DNA of 9,781 bases, taken from positions 1 through 9,781 of the forward strand of contig DAOVZP010000033.1 in assembly GCA_030635045.1 (NCBI GenBank). The letters run 5' to 3'. The DNA is from Bacteroidota bacterium. Its GTDB lineage: Bacteria > Bacteroidota > Bacteroidia > Bacteroidales > B18-G4. How positions within the stretch are numbered: position 1 is the stretch's first letter; every line of letters begins with the position of its first letter. Positions 1 through 7,374 of this stretch are shown here, piece by piece. The translations under genes were made by a program, and so were the position numbers. A model generated the notes under the pieces. It was not told the DNA's origin and did not search any database. It was given only the letters and a program-made list of their open reading frames with translations.

Positions 1-63
1 ATTGTTCGCTTGTCGTTAATGTAATCCATTGATTGGAATTTTGTTGCAAGATAAATGAATAGA

Positions 64-125
64 GAATAAAGAACAAGGAATAAGAATAAGAATGAGAATC
101 AGAATGAGAATCAGAATAAGAACAG
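64..125. repeat. GAATnA hexamer tandem repeat
   Basis: Eight consecutive six-base units of the form GAATAA, GAATGA, GAATCA or GAACAG run from 78 to 125. Two looser units (GAATAA, GAACAA) lie at 64-76. The middle part also reads as two copies of a 12-base unit at 90-101 and 102-113. The repeat lies downstream of the stop of the large minus-strand gene, in the 177-base non-coding left end. No gene, promoter or strong terminator is visible in that end. The units are imperfect and there is no spacer pattern, so this is a simple-sequence array and not CRISPR. Its function is unknown. Confidence 0.85.
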
Positions 126-177
126 GGAAGGTCAATTAGATTGTATCGGGCAATCAACAGTTAGGTGCCGGTATTTA

Positions 178-3100
178 TTAAAAATCCAGGGAAAGGGAAA
201 AATAGAACACCGGCTTACGGATTTTGCCGTCTTCAACGCCCCAGGCAAGGTCGCCACGCATGAAATAACCGAGTACACGTGTCCGGAGTCCGGCACCAAA
301 ACCACCTACCATAGGATCGCGCTGTTGTTCTACCTTGATAAGGAGAGAACCGCTATAGATATATTTGGTATATAAAGAATTCTCCCCGGAATATGGGTTC
401 CAGCTGGTCCAGGCTGTACCTGCATCTACAAATCCAACGAGCTGAAAATTATTAAGAAAATCTGAGCGGATAGGCCTGTTATACAAATATTTGAAAACCG
501 GCATGCGCAATTCAGAGTTGAGCACTATAAAACTGTTTCCGTTCCTGATATTCTGATGAAAGCCACGCATATTGGTTGCCAGGGTCTGGAAAGCATAATT
601 CTGGCTATAATCAATGGGAGTTGACGGGTTAAATCTTGGTGCCAGCCAATTATCCACACCTCCCATATAATAGATCAGCTTATTGTGTCCCATCGAAGTA
701 CTGGCAGCAATACGGTTGGCCCAGATAAAGGTCCGGTGGATCTGTATATAGTGCCTGAAATCGATCCCCAGAACGATCAGCTGCTGGTTGCCCTTTTCTA
801 TCTGCTGATAATACTCTGCAAAAATCTTATACCTGGTTCCATCATACAGGTTCAACCCAAGTTTACGTGTGTTGTCGTAGATCAATTCTCCCTTTAGCCC
901 GCCCCAATTAGTATATATGGTCTGCCTTTTCAGGCTGATAACATCTGTGGAGAGAACCACGGTGGCATCGTTTCTGTAAGATGCTGTTCCACGCACAGCA
1001 AAAACCGGGCTGAAAGGCCATTTCAGAACAAAATATGCTTCATGGGAGTGGTTCCTGATAATATCATAACCATATATGTTTTCTACCGTAACCCTGTGTA
1101 ATACCACTTCCTTGTCGAGCCTGTGCTTGAGGTTGCTGTAGCTGAACAGGTATTCATTGTTGATCAGGTTAATGTTCAGCCGCACTCCGCCTACAAGGCG
1201 GTAATCTTCAAGCAGGTCACTCATGCCAACCTTGAACAGTGCATTAAAACCGGGATTAAGGAATATGGGAGCTCCGCCACCGGCAAAGGGCTGGTATGTC
1301 ATGTTAATGAAATTGAAATCGATCTGGGTTACAAATTCATTCATGCTGTATTCAACCCTGTAATTCAGTTTTTTGGGGACGACGAACTTGTTTTTATTGT
1401 CGTTTTCCAGCATCCACACCGGTTGGTCTTCCCCGGCCACTTTTACAGATGCCTGCCGTTCGAATACATAATTATCAATATCGATCTCCTGATCGTGGCC
1501 ACCAAGGGTATCGCCTTCGTAAACATTAAAAAACCTCTGTTGCTTTGGTTTGGGTTTCTCTTCCGGCGCAGGCGCAGAAGGGGTTTCACGCAGCCTGGCA
1601 GGTACCCCTTGCAATTGCTTCATAAAAGCAGTATTCACAAGCTCTTCCGCTACCGGCATTCCCGGTGAAATGTCCTCCAAAAAGATCTTGAAAAGGTGAT
1701 CGTCATAAACCACCTGGGCAAGTTGCATGCTTGAGGGGTTTACATCCTGGTAAATGATATTCCTTGTATAATTCGTTACAGGTACCGCCTCCGTGAAATA
1801 GCGGTAATGGATAGCCGTATCAACGGCAATGATGGCACTATCAAAGCGAGCAACATATCGATTGTATATCCCATTTTCGTCGCTCAGGTATGTAAACAGT
1901 CCATCCGTGTATGGCATGGGATATCGTTCATTGGCAAAACGGGTACTCGTCACACGTCTGAGGACACTACTCTTTGTGTTATAATCAAAAGCAAAAAGGT
2001 CATAATTCAGCGGTATTATCTCCGGTGCATCGGCCATCTTAGGGGGAAGTGTATCTGAAACCCTGTTAGAACTGAAAATGATCATTCTTCCGTTTTGTAT
2101 AAACCGGGGGTAAAGATCATCATAGACGTCATCGGTGATCTGTTCATGAGAGCCCGAAGAGATGTTAAAGAGAAAGATATCCGACTGCCCCCTCTGAACT
2201 GCTGATATCACAAGCTTTCTCCCATCATGGGAATAGGAAAAGTCCAGGATCTTTTCAAAATTATAGAGGATGATCTTATTCAGCTTTTGGTTCTGAGTAG
2301 AATAAAAGAACAGGTTGATCTCACCCTTTCTCTCCACGATAAAGGCCAGTATATCTCCTGCCGGATGCCAGTCGATGAGTGGATAGCTGTAATCGGTTTT
2401 TTCATCAAGTTTATATCCGCCTCTCCAGATACATTTTTTCTTACCGCTTACCAGGCTTTTGAGGTAAATCTTATACCTGCCCATATCATTGGTAACATAT
2501 GCAATAGAGTTCCCATCAGGGCTAAGCACAGGCCTGGAATATACAAGATTGTCTTTTACTTTGTGCTGAACAACTTCTCCCGGAAGGTAACGGCCCGACT
2601 CATCGGAACTGTACTTGTCCATGTAATAGCGTTTCCATTCAATGATCAGGTTGCTGAATGAAAGGCCAATGACATACAGGAATCCATTTTCAACGCTACG
2701 CGTAACCTTGGTCATGTGCACAGCATTTGGCACAGCAGAATTCCCGAAGTTATCTGCCACGAATTTCCAAAGAGAATGACCGGCATCGACAGCATCGGTT
2801 CCGGTCAGGTGATTGAATTTGTCATACCGGCCTGAGAGGACGCCATCGCGCACCCTGTTATCCACATCGGTATTCCAGCCTTCCGACAACCAGGCCATCA
2901 GGCCATCCTCGAACCAGGTGGGCATGGAATACAAAGTATTGTTTTTGATCTGAGAGCCCAGGCGTTGACCGAACATCATCTGTTTGAAAATTATAGATGA
3001 TATTCCCGCACGGATCTGCTTTTCAAAGTCGGTGTGGGAGCCATCGAAATACAGGAAAACCTTTTTGCCGATAATGTGTGTGATCCCACCGGTATTATAT

Positions 3101-3471
3101 TGCTCATCCTGCATCAGGCCAATATTGCTCTGCTTCAGGTCCGACATGTTATTAAAAATGATGAACTGTATTTTATCATCAAGGGAAGATTCCAGTTTTA
3201 GCTCGATCTCACTAATATAATTCTGTGCATAGCGGGCTGTGTATTGTGCCAGCTCCTGCCCGTTCCGGTAAAAATAAGTATCGAACTTATCAAAGCTGTA
3301 ATAGGTCCACAGGAAATCCTTGTACTGCACCCTGTTCTTGCCAAACGACAGCTGGGATCCATTGTAAAACTGTGCACCGGCTTCATGCGAAAAACATAGC
3401 AACAGAAGCAGTAATATGCTGTAGCTGATGATCCGGTGATGTATTATTCTTTTCACAATGACTGTCTTCAA
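178..3471 (-). CDS. Outer-membrane protein: degenerate peptidase-like domain, TolB-like propeller, Omp85-like barrel
   Basis: A 1097-residue exported protein. Residues 14-34 form a signal peptide (hydrophobic leucine run, then AGA-Q). Residues about 65-285 resemble a gluzincin (peptidase MA-like) fold. The PTWFEDG stretch at 184-190 matches the usual PxWfxEG motif, but the expected HExxH helix (around 149-166) has no His-Glu pair, so it is probably not catalytic. Residues about 305-600 hold PD40/TolB-type propeller blades with motifs such as SPDG (317-320), WHPAG (368-372) and SHDG (414-417). A Pro/Lys/Glu-rich linker follows (about 628-645). Residues about 700-1097 are beta-rich and end in Phe (FSLSLDF), as barrel proteins folded by BAM do. 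They carry MRGF (968-971) followed by SELRMP (986-991), like the RGF/Y motif of Omp85 proteins. The start is TTG at 3471. GTG at 3456 is the alternative, and a stop upstream excludes any ATG. The role may be outer-membrane assembly or transport, by inference only. The domain boundaries are read by eye. Confidence 0.8.
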   Translation of the reverse strand: MKTVIVKRIIHHRIISYSILLLLLLCFSHEAGAQFYNGSQLSFGKNRVQYKDFLWTYYSFDKFDTYFYRNGQELAQYTARYAQNYISEIELKLESSLDDKIQFIIFNNMSDLKQSNIGLMQDEQYNTGGITHIIGKKVFLYFDGSHTDFEKQIRAGISSIIFKQMMFGQRLGSQIKNNTLYSMPTWFEDGLMAWLSEGWNTDVDNRVRDGVLSGRYDKFNHLTGTDAVDAGHSLWKFVADNFGNSAVPNAVHMTKVTRSVENGFLYVIGLSFSNLIIEWKRYYMDKYSSDESGRYLPGEVVQHKVKDNLVYSRPVLSPDGNSIAYVTNDMGRYKIYLKSLVSGKKKCIWRGGYKLDEKTDYSYPLIDWHPAGDILAFIVERKGEINLFFYSTQNQKLNKIILYNFEKILDFSYSHDGRKLVISAVQRGQSDIFLFNISSGSHEQITDDVYDDLYPRFIQNGRMIIFSSNRVSDTLPPKMADAPEIIPLNYDLFAFDYNTKSSVLRRVTSTRFANERYPMPYTDGLFTYLSDENGIYNRYVARFDSAIIAVDTAIHYRYFTEAVPVTNYTRNIIYQDVNPSSMQLAQVVYDDHLFKIFLEDISPGMPVAEELVNTAFMKQLQGVPARLRETPSAPAPEEKPKPKQQRFFNVYEGDTLGGHDQEIDIDNYVFERQASVKVAGEDQPVWMLENDNKNKFVVPKKLNYRVEYSMNEFVTQIDFNFINMTYQPFAGGGAPIFLNPGFNALFKVGMSDLLEDYRLVGGVRLNINLINNEYLFSYSNLKHRLDKEVVLHRVTVENIYGYDIIRNHSHEAYFVLKWPFSPVFAVRGTASYRNDATVVLSTDVISLKRQTIYTNWGGLKGELIYDNTRKLGLNLYDGTRYKIFAEYYQQIEKGNQQLIVLGIDFRHYIQIHRTFIWANRIAASTSMGHNKLIYYMGGVDNWLAPRFNPSTPIDYSQNYAFQTLATNMRGFHQNIRNGNSFIVLNSELRMPVFKYLYNRPIRSDFLNNFQLVGFVDAGTAWTSWNPYSGENSLYTKYIYSGSLLIKVEQQRDPMVGGFGAGLRTRVLGYFMRGDLAWGVEDGKIRKPVFYFSLSLDF

Positions 3472-3547
3472 TACGCTGGTTAAGCTGTGCTAATTTAGGG
3501 AATTTTCCCCGACAAGGCACCCATTACAATCTGAAATCAAATAATGG

Positions 3548-3555
3548 TAACTTTG
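3548..3555 (+). promoter_or_regulatory. -7 promoter box for the metallo-hydrolase gene
   Basis: TAACTTTG matches the Bacteroidota -7 consensus TAnnTTTG exactly. It lies in the divergent spacer and points at the metallo-hydrolase gene, whose ATG is at 3632. Transcription would start near 3560 and give a leader of about 70 bases. No clear TTG -33 element is seen at the expected distance, so the call rests on the -7 box and its position. No matching box was found for the minus-strand gene leaving the same spacer; CTAATTTA at 3490-3497 (TAAATTAG on the minus strand) is only a weak candidate. Confidence 0.5.
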
Positions 3556-3631
3556 CCAGCTGAAAATTGTTATTTTATTAACGTTATCCATCCACTGAAT
3601 ATTGACCGCAGCCCATTTAATACCGACAGAA

Positions 3632-4267
3632 ATGATACAAATCAAAAAATTCGTTTTCAACCCCTTCCAGGTAAATACCTTTGTGCTCTATGATGAAACA
3701 ATGGAATGTGTGATCATCGATCCCGGCTGTTCCGATGGGACAGAGTCGCTGGAACTCATGGATTTCATTAAGGAGGAAGGCCTGAAACCGGTAAGAATGC
3801 TGCTGACCCATACCCATGTCGACCATGTTATGGGCATTAACATGTTGGAAGAGATGCTTGGCATTAAGGCGGAGGCACACGAAGCAGGGCTGGTATTCCT
3901 TGATCATACCATAAGTACAGCTGCCACATACGGAATCAGTATTGATAAGAATCCTTCAGTGGTTAACTATATCAAAGAAGGTGATGAGATCACTTTCGGC
4001 AAAAGCAAACTTGATGTTTTATATACTCCCGGCCATGCAGACGGCAGCGTTTGTTTTCTGAGCAGAAAGGATGGTTTTGTGATCGTTGGAGATGTACTTT
4101 TTCAAATGAGCATTGGAAGGACCGACTTCCCGACAGGAGATTATGACCTTCTGAAACAGAATATTTTTGAAAAGCTGTTTACCCTTCCCGATGATACAGT
4201 CGTTTATTCGGGCCATGGCCCTGAAACAAGCATAGGTTTTGAAAAAAGCAACAACCCCTTCCTGTAA
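3632..4267 (+). CDS. MBL-fold metallo-hydrolase, glyoxalase II-like
   Basis: A 211-residue cytoplasmic protein of the metallo-beta-lactamase superfamily, the right length for a compact glyoxalase II of the YcbL/GloC type. The full set of metal ligands is visible: HTHVDH at 60-65 (H60, H62, D64, H65), H135 in TPGHADGS, D154 in VGDVLF, and H195 in SGHGPET. GRTDFPTGD at 162-170 is typical of this glyoxalase-like branch. It probably hydrolyses a thioester such as S-lactoylglutathione or an equivalent adduct with another thiol. The exact substrate cannot be read from sequence, because related enzymes include persulfide dioxygenases and lactonases. The ATG at 3632 is chosen over an in-frame TTG at 3602 because MIQIKKFVFNPFQVNTFVL is the normal family N-terminus. 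There is no Shine-Dalgarno sequence. The gene converges on the next gene with only 5 bases between the stop codons. Confidence 0.9.
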   Translation: MIQIKKFVFNPFQVNTFVLYDETMECVIIDPGCSDGTESLELMDFIKEEGLKPVRMLLTHTHVDHVMGINMLEEMLGIKAEAHEAGLVFLDHTISTAATYGISIDKNPSVVNYIKEGDEITFGKSKLDVLYTPGHADGSVCFLSRKDGFVIVGDVLFQMSIGRTDFPTGDYDLLKQNIFEKLFTLPDDTVVYSGHGPETSIGFEKSNNPFL

Positions 4268-4272
4268 ATTAA

Positions 4273-5253
4273 TTAAGCATTAAGTTTCGCGGCAAGTTGT
4301 TTGAGATCGTGATCCATCATGCATCTAAAATGCTTTTTGGGACACTTTTTATAACCAATCTTGCTGCAGGGACGGCATGACAGGCCTGCAACTTCCAATA
4401 TATGAGATTTCCCCTCCCCTGCCGGGAGATAAGGATACATGCCAAAGCCGGGGATGGTATTTCCCCAAAAAGAGTAGATCTCTTTCCTGAAGGCGGCTGC
4501 AATATGCATCAAACCTGTGTCGTTGGTAAGTACTACAGAAGCCCGGCTGAGGACCGAAGCAGACTGGTTAATGTTATAGAGGCCACAGGCATTATAAACC
4601 TTATCCTGACAGTGATCCTTGATGCGTTCAGCCATGTCGTAATCCCCATGGTTACCGAGTAAAACAATGGGTTTATTAATCATGCTGCAGAGCTCAATGA
4701 TCTTTTCTCCTGGCAGCATTTTTGTGTAATGCATACCGCCAATCACCCATGCGATAAAACCTTCCTGGTGAGATAAAGGCAGATTACCGGGATTCAATAT
4801 GTCTTCTTCAGGTATAAAATAATCCAGGCCTTTCATGTCATTTACAACACCCAGTTTTTTAACTGACTCAAAATATCTGTCAACGATATGCCTGTCGGGA
4901 AGTTTATTGATCTTTAAATTAACGATCAGCCATTTCTTAAAATTGAGTTTGTTAAATGTGCCTGATGGTTTCCGTAAGGCCATTTTCACCCTTGCGGAAC
5001 GCAGGTTCCTGTGCAGGTCAACAACAAAGTTAAAGTCCAGCTTCTTTAATGTTCTGATAACTGATGCAAGGTCATCCTGAAAAACATGTAAATGGTCGAT
5101 GTCAGGATTGGCTTTGATTACAGGATAGAATTTCTCTTTGGTAAGAAAGTGTATCTCCGCATCAGGCAGTTGTTGCTTCAGGCAACGGATGATGGGTGTG
5201 GTGAGTACGATGTCGCCAATGGAACTGAAGCGTATAATGAGGATTTTTTGCAA
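4273..5253 (-). CDS. Glycosyltransferase family 9 (ADP-heptose:LPS heptosyltransferase family)
   Basis: A 326-residue GT-B glycosyltransferase, close to the usual length for GT9. The N-terminus (MQKILIIRFSSIGDIVLTTP) is canonical. It contains the GD pair whose Asp (D13) is the proposed catalytic base in the homologue WaaC. The C-terminal donor-binding half has TNDTGLMHIAAA at 243-254. The enzyme probably transfers a heptose or related sugar to lipopolysaccharide or another surface glycan at the cytoplasmic face of the inner membrane. Donor and acceptor cannot be assigned, and no other glycan gene is nearby. Four cysteines near the C-terminus (C293, C296, C304, C311) form a CxxC-x7-C-x6-C cluster that might bind metal. 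The start is TTG at 5253: no in-frame ATG lies just upstream, and the conserved N-terminus begins exactly there. It is transcribed alone, divergently from the TatD gene. Confidence 0.9.
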   Translation of the reverse strand: MQKILIIRFSSIGDIVLTTPIIRCLKQQLPDAEIHFLTKEKFYPVIKANPDIDHLHVFQDDLASVIRTLKKLDFNFVVDLHRNLRSARVKMALRKPSGTFNKLNFKKWLIVNLKINKLPDRHIVDRYFESVKKLGVVNDMKGLDYFIPEEDILNPGNLPLSHQEGFIAWVIGGMHYTKMLPGEKIIELCSMINKPIVLLGNHGDYDMAERIKDHCQDKVYNACGLYNINQSASVLSRASVVLTNDTGLMHIAAAFRKEIYSFWGNTIPGFGMYPYLPAGEGKSHILEVAGLSCRPCSKIGYKKCPKKHFRCMMDHDLKQLAAKLNA

Positions 5254-5273
5254 GCTTTGTTTTTTTGTATGTT

Positions 5274-5306
5274 CAAAAATATAAAAAAACTGGGTACAAG
5301 GTACAA
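5274..5306 (-). promoter_or_regulatory. Putative promoter of the glycosyltransferase gene
   Basis: Read on the minus strand, TATTTTTG at 5281-5274 matches the Bacteroidota -7 box TAnnTTTG. A TTG at 5306-5304 lies 22 bases upstream of it and could be the -33 element; that spacing is within the reported range for the phylum, at its long end. Transcription would start near 5267, leaving a leader of only about 14 bases before the TTG start codon at 5253. The TTG is supplied by the heptamer repeat, so the repeat and the promoter overlap. Confidence 0.5.
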
Positions 5307-5320
5307 GGTACAGGGTGCAA
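5293..5320. repeat. GGTACAA heptamer tandem repeat
   Basis: Four head-to-tail seven-base units are present: GGTACAA, GGTACAA, GGTACAG and GGTGCAA. A decayed fifth, GGTGGTG, follows at 5321-5327. The array lies in the 137-base spacer between the divergent glycosyltransferase and TatD genes. On the minus strand each perfect unit contains a TTG, and one of these may act as a -33 promoter element. The decay toward the right suggests an ageing array. Confidence 0.85.
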
Positions 5321-5378
5321 GGTGGTGAAAATATATAGTCCGGAATTCATAATCCATAAATTTCCCGATGCCTTTTAC

Positions 5379-5386
5379 TATTTTTG
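5379..5386 (+). promoter_or_regulatory. -7 promoter box for the tatD-ansA unit
   Basis: TATTTTTG matches TAnnTTTG exactly and ends only four bases before the ATG at 5391. Because transcription usually starts a few bases after this box, the mRNA would be leaderless or nearly so. No TTG is found 17-23 bases upstream, so the -33 part is missing or degenerate. Confidence 0.45.
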
Positions 5387-5390
5387 CCCC

Positions 5391-6164
5391 ATGATCCTCA
5401 TCGACACCCATACCCATTTGTACCTGAATGCCTTTGATGATGACCGTGAGGCCATGGTTGAAAGAGCTATTGCCAGCGGTGTGAAGTATATGTTTCTGCC
5501 AAATATCGACAGTGGTTCAGTCAGTGGCATGAACGCCCTGTGTGAGCGTTTTCCTGAGAATTGCTTTCCTTTAATGGGATTGCATCCGACATCGGTAAAA
5601 GAAAATTTCCGTGATGAGCTGGCACAGGTGGAAAAGCTCCTCGATGAGCAGATATATTATGGTGTTGGAGAAACAGGGATCGATCTGTATTGGGATAAAA
5701 CATATTACCGGGAGCAGGTAGAGGCCTTCAACCGGCAGATCGACCTTGCCCTGGAGCATGAGCTTCCTCTGGTGATCCATGCCCGGGAATCATTTACGGA
5801 GATCTTCAGGGTACTCGAGAACAGAGATATTTCCGGTTTGCGTGGTGTTTTTCACTGCTTTACAGGCAAGCTGGAGGAGGCTGAGCGTGCCATCAAACTG
5901 GGGTTCATGCTTGGTATTGGAGGCGTGCTCACTTACAAGAATTCGGGGCTGGACCATGTGGTTGCTGAACTCGGCACTGAACACCTCATCCTTGAAACAG
6001 ATGCCCCCTATCTTCCGCCAGTGCCTCACAGGGGCAAGCGGAATGAAAGTGCATATATCATACATGTGGCCGACAAGCTTGCTGAAGTTCTGGGATCCAC
6101 TGCTAAAAAAGTTGCGGAGACCACCACACGCAACGCATGTACATTATTTAACCTGAACATCTGA
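5391..6164 (+). CDS. TatD family metal-dependent deoxyribonuclease
   Basis: A 257-residue TIM-barrel hydrolase of the TatD family, full length for the family. The metal-site residues are all present: H7 and H9 in IDTHTHL, E94 in GVGETGIDLYW, H130 in LVIHARES, H155 in VFHCFTGK, and D204 in LETDAPYLPP. Family members are cytoplasmic 3'-5' exonucleases linked to DNA repair and to DNA fragmentation; YcfH-type paralogues are poorly characterised, so the precise role here is open. The start is ATG at 5391, where MILIDTHTHL is the normal family N-terminus. The frame stays open upstream to 5265, but that stretch would translate the heptamer repeat and is rejected. The next gene starts 2 bases after the stop, so the two are almost certainly co-transcribed. 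Confidence 0.93.
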   Translation: MILIDTHTHLYLNAFDDDREAMVERAIASGVKYMFLPNIDSGSVSGMNALCERFPENCFPLMGLHPTSVKENFRDELAQVEKLLDEQIYYGVGETGIDLYWDKTYYREQVEAFNRQIDLALEHELPLVIHARESFTEIFRVLENRDISGLRGVFHCFTGKLEEAERAIKLGFMLGIGGVLTYKNSGLDHVVAELGTEHLILETDAPYLPPVPHRGKRNESAYIIHVADKLAEVLGSTAKKVAETTTRNACTLFNLNI

Positions 6165-6166
6165 CC

Positions 6167-7195
6167 ATGGAAGACAAAAACAGGATACTTGTAATTTATA
6201 CCGGTGGAACCATCGGCATGATCATGGACAAAGAAAGCAAGACATTAAAACCACTTGATTTTGAATATATGTCGAAGCTGATCCCGGAGTTGAATGATTG
6301 TGATTATGAGCTCAGTTATATCTCTTTTGAGCCAACAGTAGATTCCTCCAATATGGATACTGCCTTATGGGTAAAACTTGCCGGCATCATAGAAGAAAAT
6401 TATGAAGCTTTTGATGGCTTCGTCGTACTACATGGATCGGATACCATGTCATATTCCGCCTCTGCGCTCAGCTTTATGCTGGAGAACTTAAACAAGCCGG
6501 TCATCTTTACCGGTTCACAATTACCTCTTGGAGTAAACCGTACCGATGGTAAGGAAAACTTTATCACCTCGGTGGAAATCGCCTCCCATCATGAAGATGA
6601 TACACCAATCGTACCGGAAGTATGCATATACTTTGAGAACCAGCTTTACCGGGCTAACAGGACATTCAAATACAATGCAGAGAACTTCGATGCTTTCAGG
6701 TCGGTAAATTATCCTGTCCTTGCTGATGTAGGTGTTTACATTAAATATAATAACAACGTCATCAGAAAACCTAATTTTAAAAAATTAAAGGTCCACAAAC
6801 ACCTGGATACTTCGGTAGCAATCCTCAAGCTCTTTCCCGGCATCCGGGATAATGTTGTCAGTAGCATCCTTGGCATTGAAGGACTGAAGGCCGTTGTTCT
6901 TGAAACTTACGGAACGGGGAATACACATACTGATGAATCTTTTATCCGGATCCTCAGGGGTGCCATTGACAATGGTTTATTTATCTTGAATGTTACACAA
7001 TGCAAGGGAGGGGCCGTGGAGCACGGAAAATACCAGGCCAGCGTACCTCTTTCAGAAGCCGGCGTGGTAAGTGGCCTCGACATGACCCTTGAAGCCGCCG
7101 TAACAAAGCTCATGTTCCTGTTGGGGCAGGGCTATTCCAACAACAAGATGAAGTTGGCAATACAAACATCTCTGAGGGGCGAATTAAGTGTATGA
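6167..7195 (+). CDS. ansA: Type I (cytoplasmic) L-asparaginase
   Basis: A 342-residue enzyme that hydrolyses L-asparagine to aspartate and ammonia. There is no signal peptide, and the length fits the cytoplasmic AnsA type. The first active-site motif, YTGGTIGM, is at 11-18, with T15 as the likely nucleophile. The second, HGSDTM, is at 89-94 and has Ser where the consensus HGTDT has Thr. The catalytic lysine is probably K168 in YRANRTFK. The segment NFDAFRSVNYP that follows, near 172-182, is typical of the family. The ATG lies 2 bases after the TatD stop, with no Shine-Dalgarno sequence, which points to translational coupling or shared transcription. No terminator with a clear stem and T-run follows; the 179-base gap after it leads into the tRNA promoter. 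Confidence 0.93.
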   Translation: MEDKNRILVIYTGGTIGMIMDKESKTLKPLDFEYMSKLIPELNDCDYELSYISFEPTVDSSNMDTALWVKLAGIIEENYEAFDGFVVLHGSDTMSYSASALSFMLENLNKPVIFTGSQLPLGVNRTDGKENFITSVEIASHHEDDTPIVPEVCIYFENQLYRANRTFKYNAENFDAFRSVNYPVLADVGVYIKYNNNVIRKPNFKKLKVHKHLDTSVAILKLFPGIRDNVVSSILGIEGLKAVVLETYGTGNTHTDESFIRILRGAIDNGLFILNVTQCKGGAVEHGKYQASVPLSEAGVVSGLDMTLEAAVTKLMFLLGQGYSNNKMKLAIQTSLRGELSV

Positions 7196-7300
7196 CAACC
7201 TAATAATCCGGTAATTCGCATGGAAATTATTTTCTGCACGGTTTTTGCAGTAGTCAGACAAAATACAATGGATTAAACCTGACATAAAATTTAGAATAGA

Positions 7301-7333
7301 TTTGCTCTTTTTATGATTTTTTTATTACTTTAG
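7301..7333 (+). promoter_or_regulatory. Putative promoter of the tRNA-Ser gene
   Basis: TTTG at 7301-7304 is followed, after a 21-base AT-rich spacer, by TACTTTAG at 7326-7333. This is one base off the Bacteroidota consensus pair TTTG / TAnnTTTG, with spacing in the reported 19-21 range. Transcription would begin near 7340, about 35 bases before the mature tRNA. The rest of 7196-7374 shows nothing else I can support. Confidence 0.55.
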
Positions 7334-7374
7334 CTGCCTGATAATTGGATTCGGATTAGGCCTGGAAAGATACA

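Noticed and set aside
78..125. CRISPR array
   Set aside because: The repeats are six bases, contiguous and without unique spacers, and no cas gene is present.
139..155. Hairpin GATTG/CAATC as a terminator of the large minus-strand gene
   Set aside because: A five-pair stem with few G-C pairs and no T-run on the minus strand; indistinguishable from chance.
1123..1668. A 181-codon plus-strand open frame opposite the large outer-membrane gene, and a 144-codon one at 2227-2661
   Set aside because: Both lie wholly antisense to a gene with clear domains, have no recognisable motif or promoter, and begin at arbitrary positions.
3602..3631. An upstream TTG start for the metallo-hydrolase
   Set aside because: It would add ten residues outside the family's normal N-terminus, and an ATG lies at the expected place.
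4265..4275. Shared bidirectional terminator between the convergent genes
   Set aside because: The 5-base gap and its flanks contain only a short AT palindrome (TTAATTAA) and no stem with a T-run.
5265..5390. A 42-codon N-terminal extension of the TatD protein
   Set aside because: It would translate the heptamer repeat and the promoter box; the conserved MILIDTHTHL begins at the ATG at 5391.
7234..7250. Hairpin CTGCA/TGCAG as a terminator after the asparaginase gene
   Set aside because: Only five base pairs with a seven-base loop and no T-run after it.
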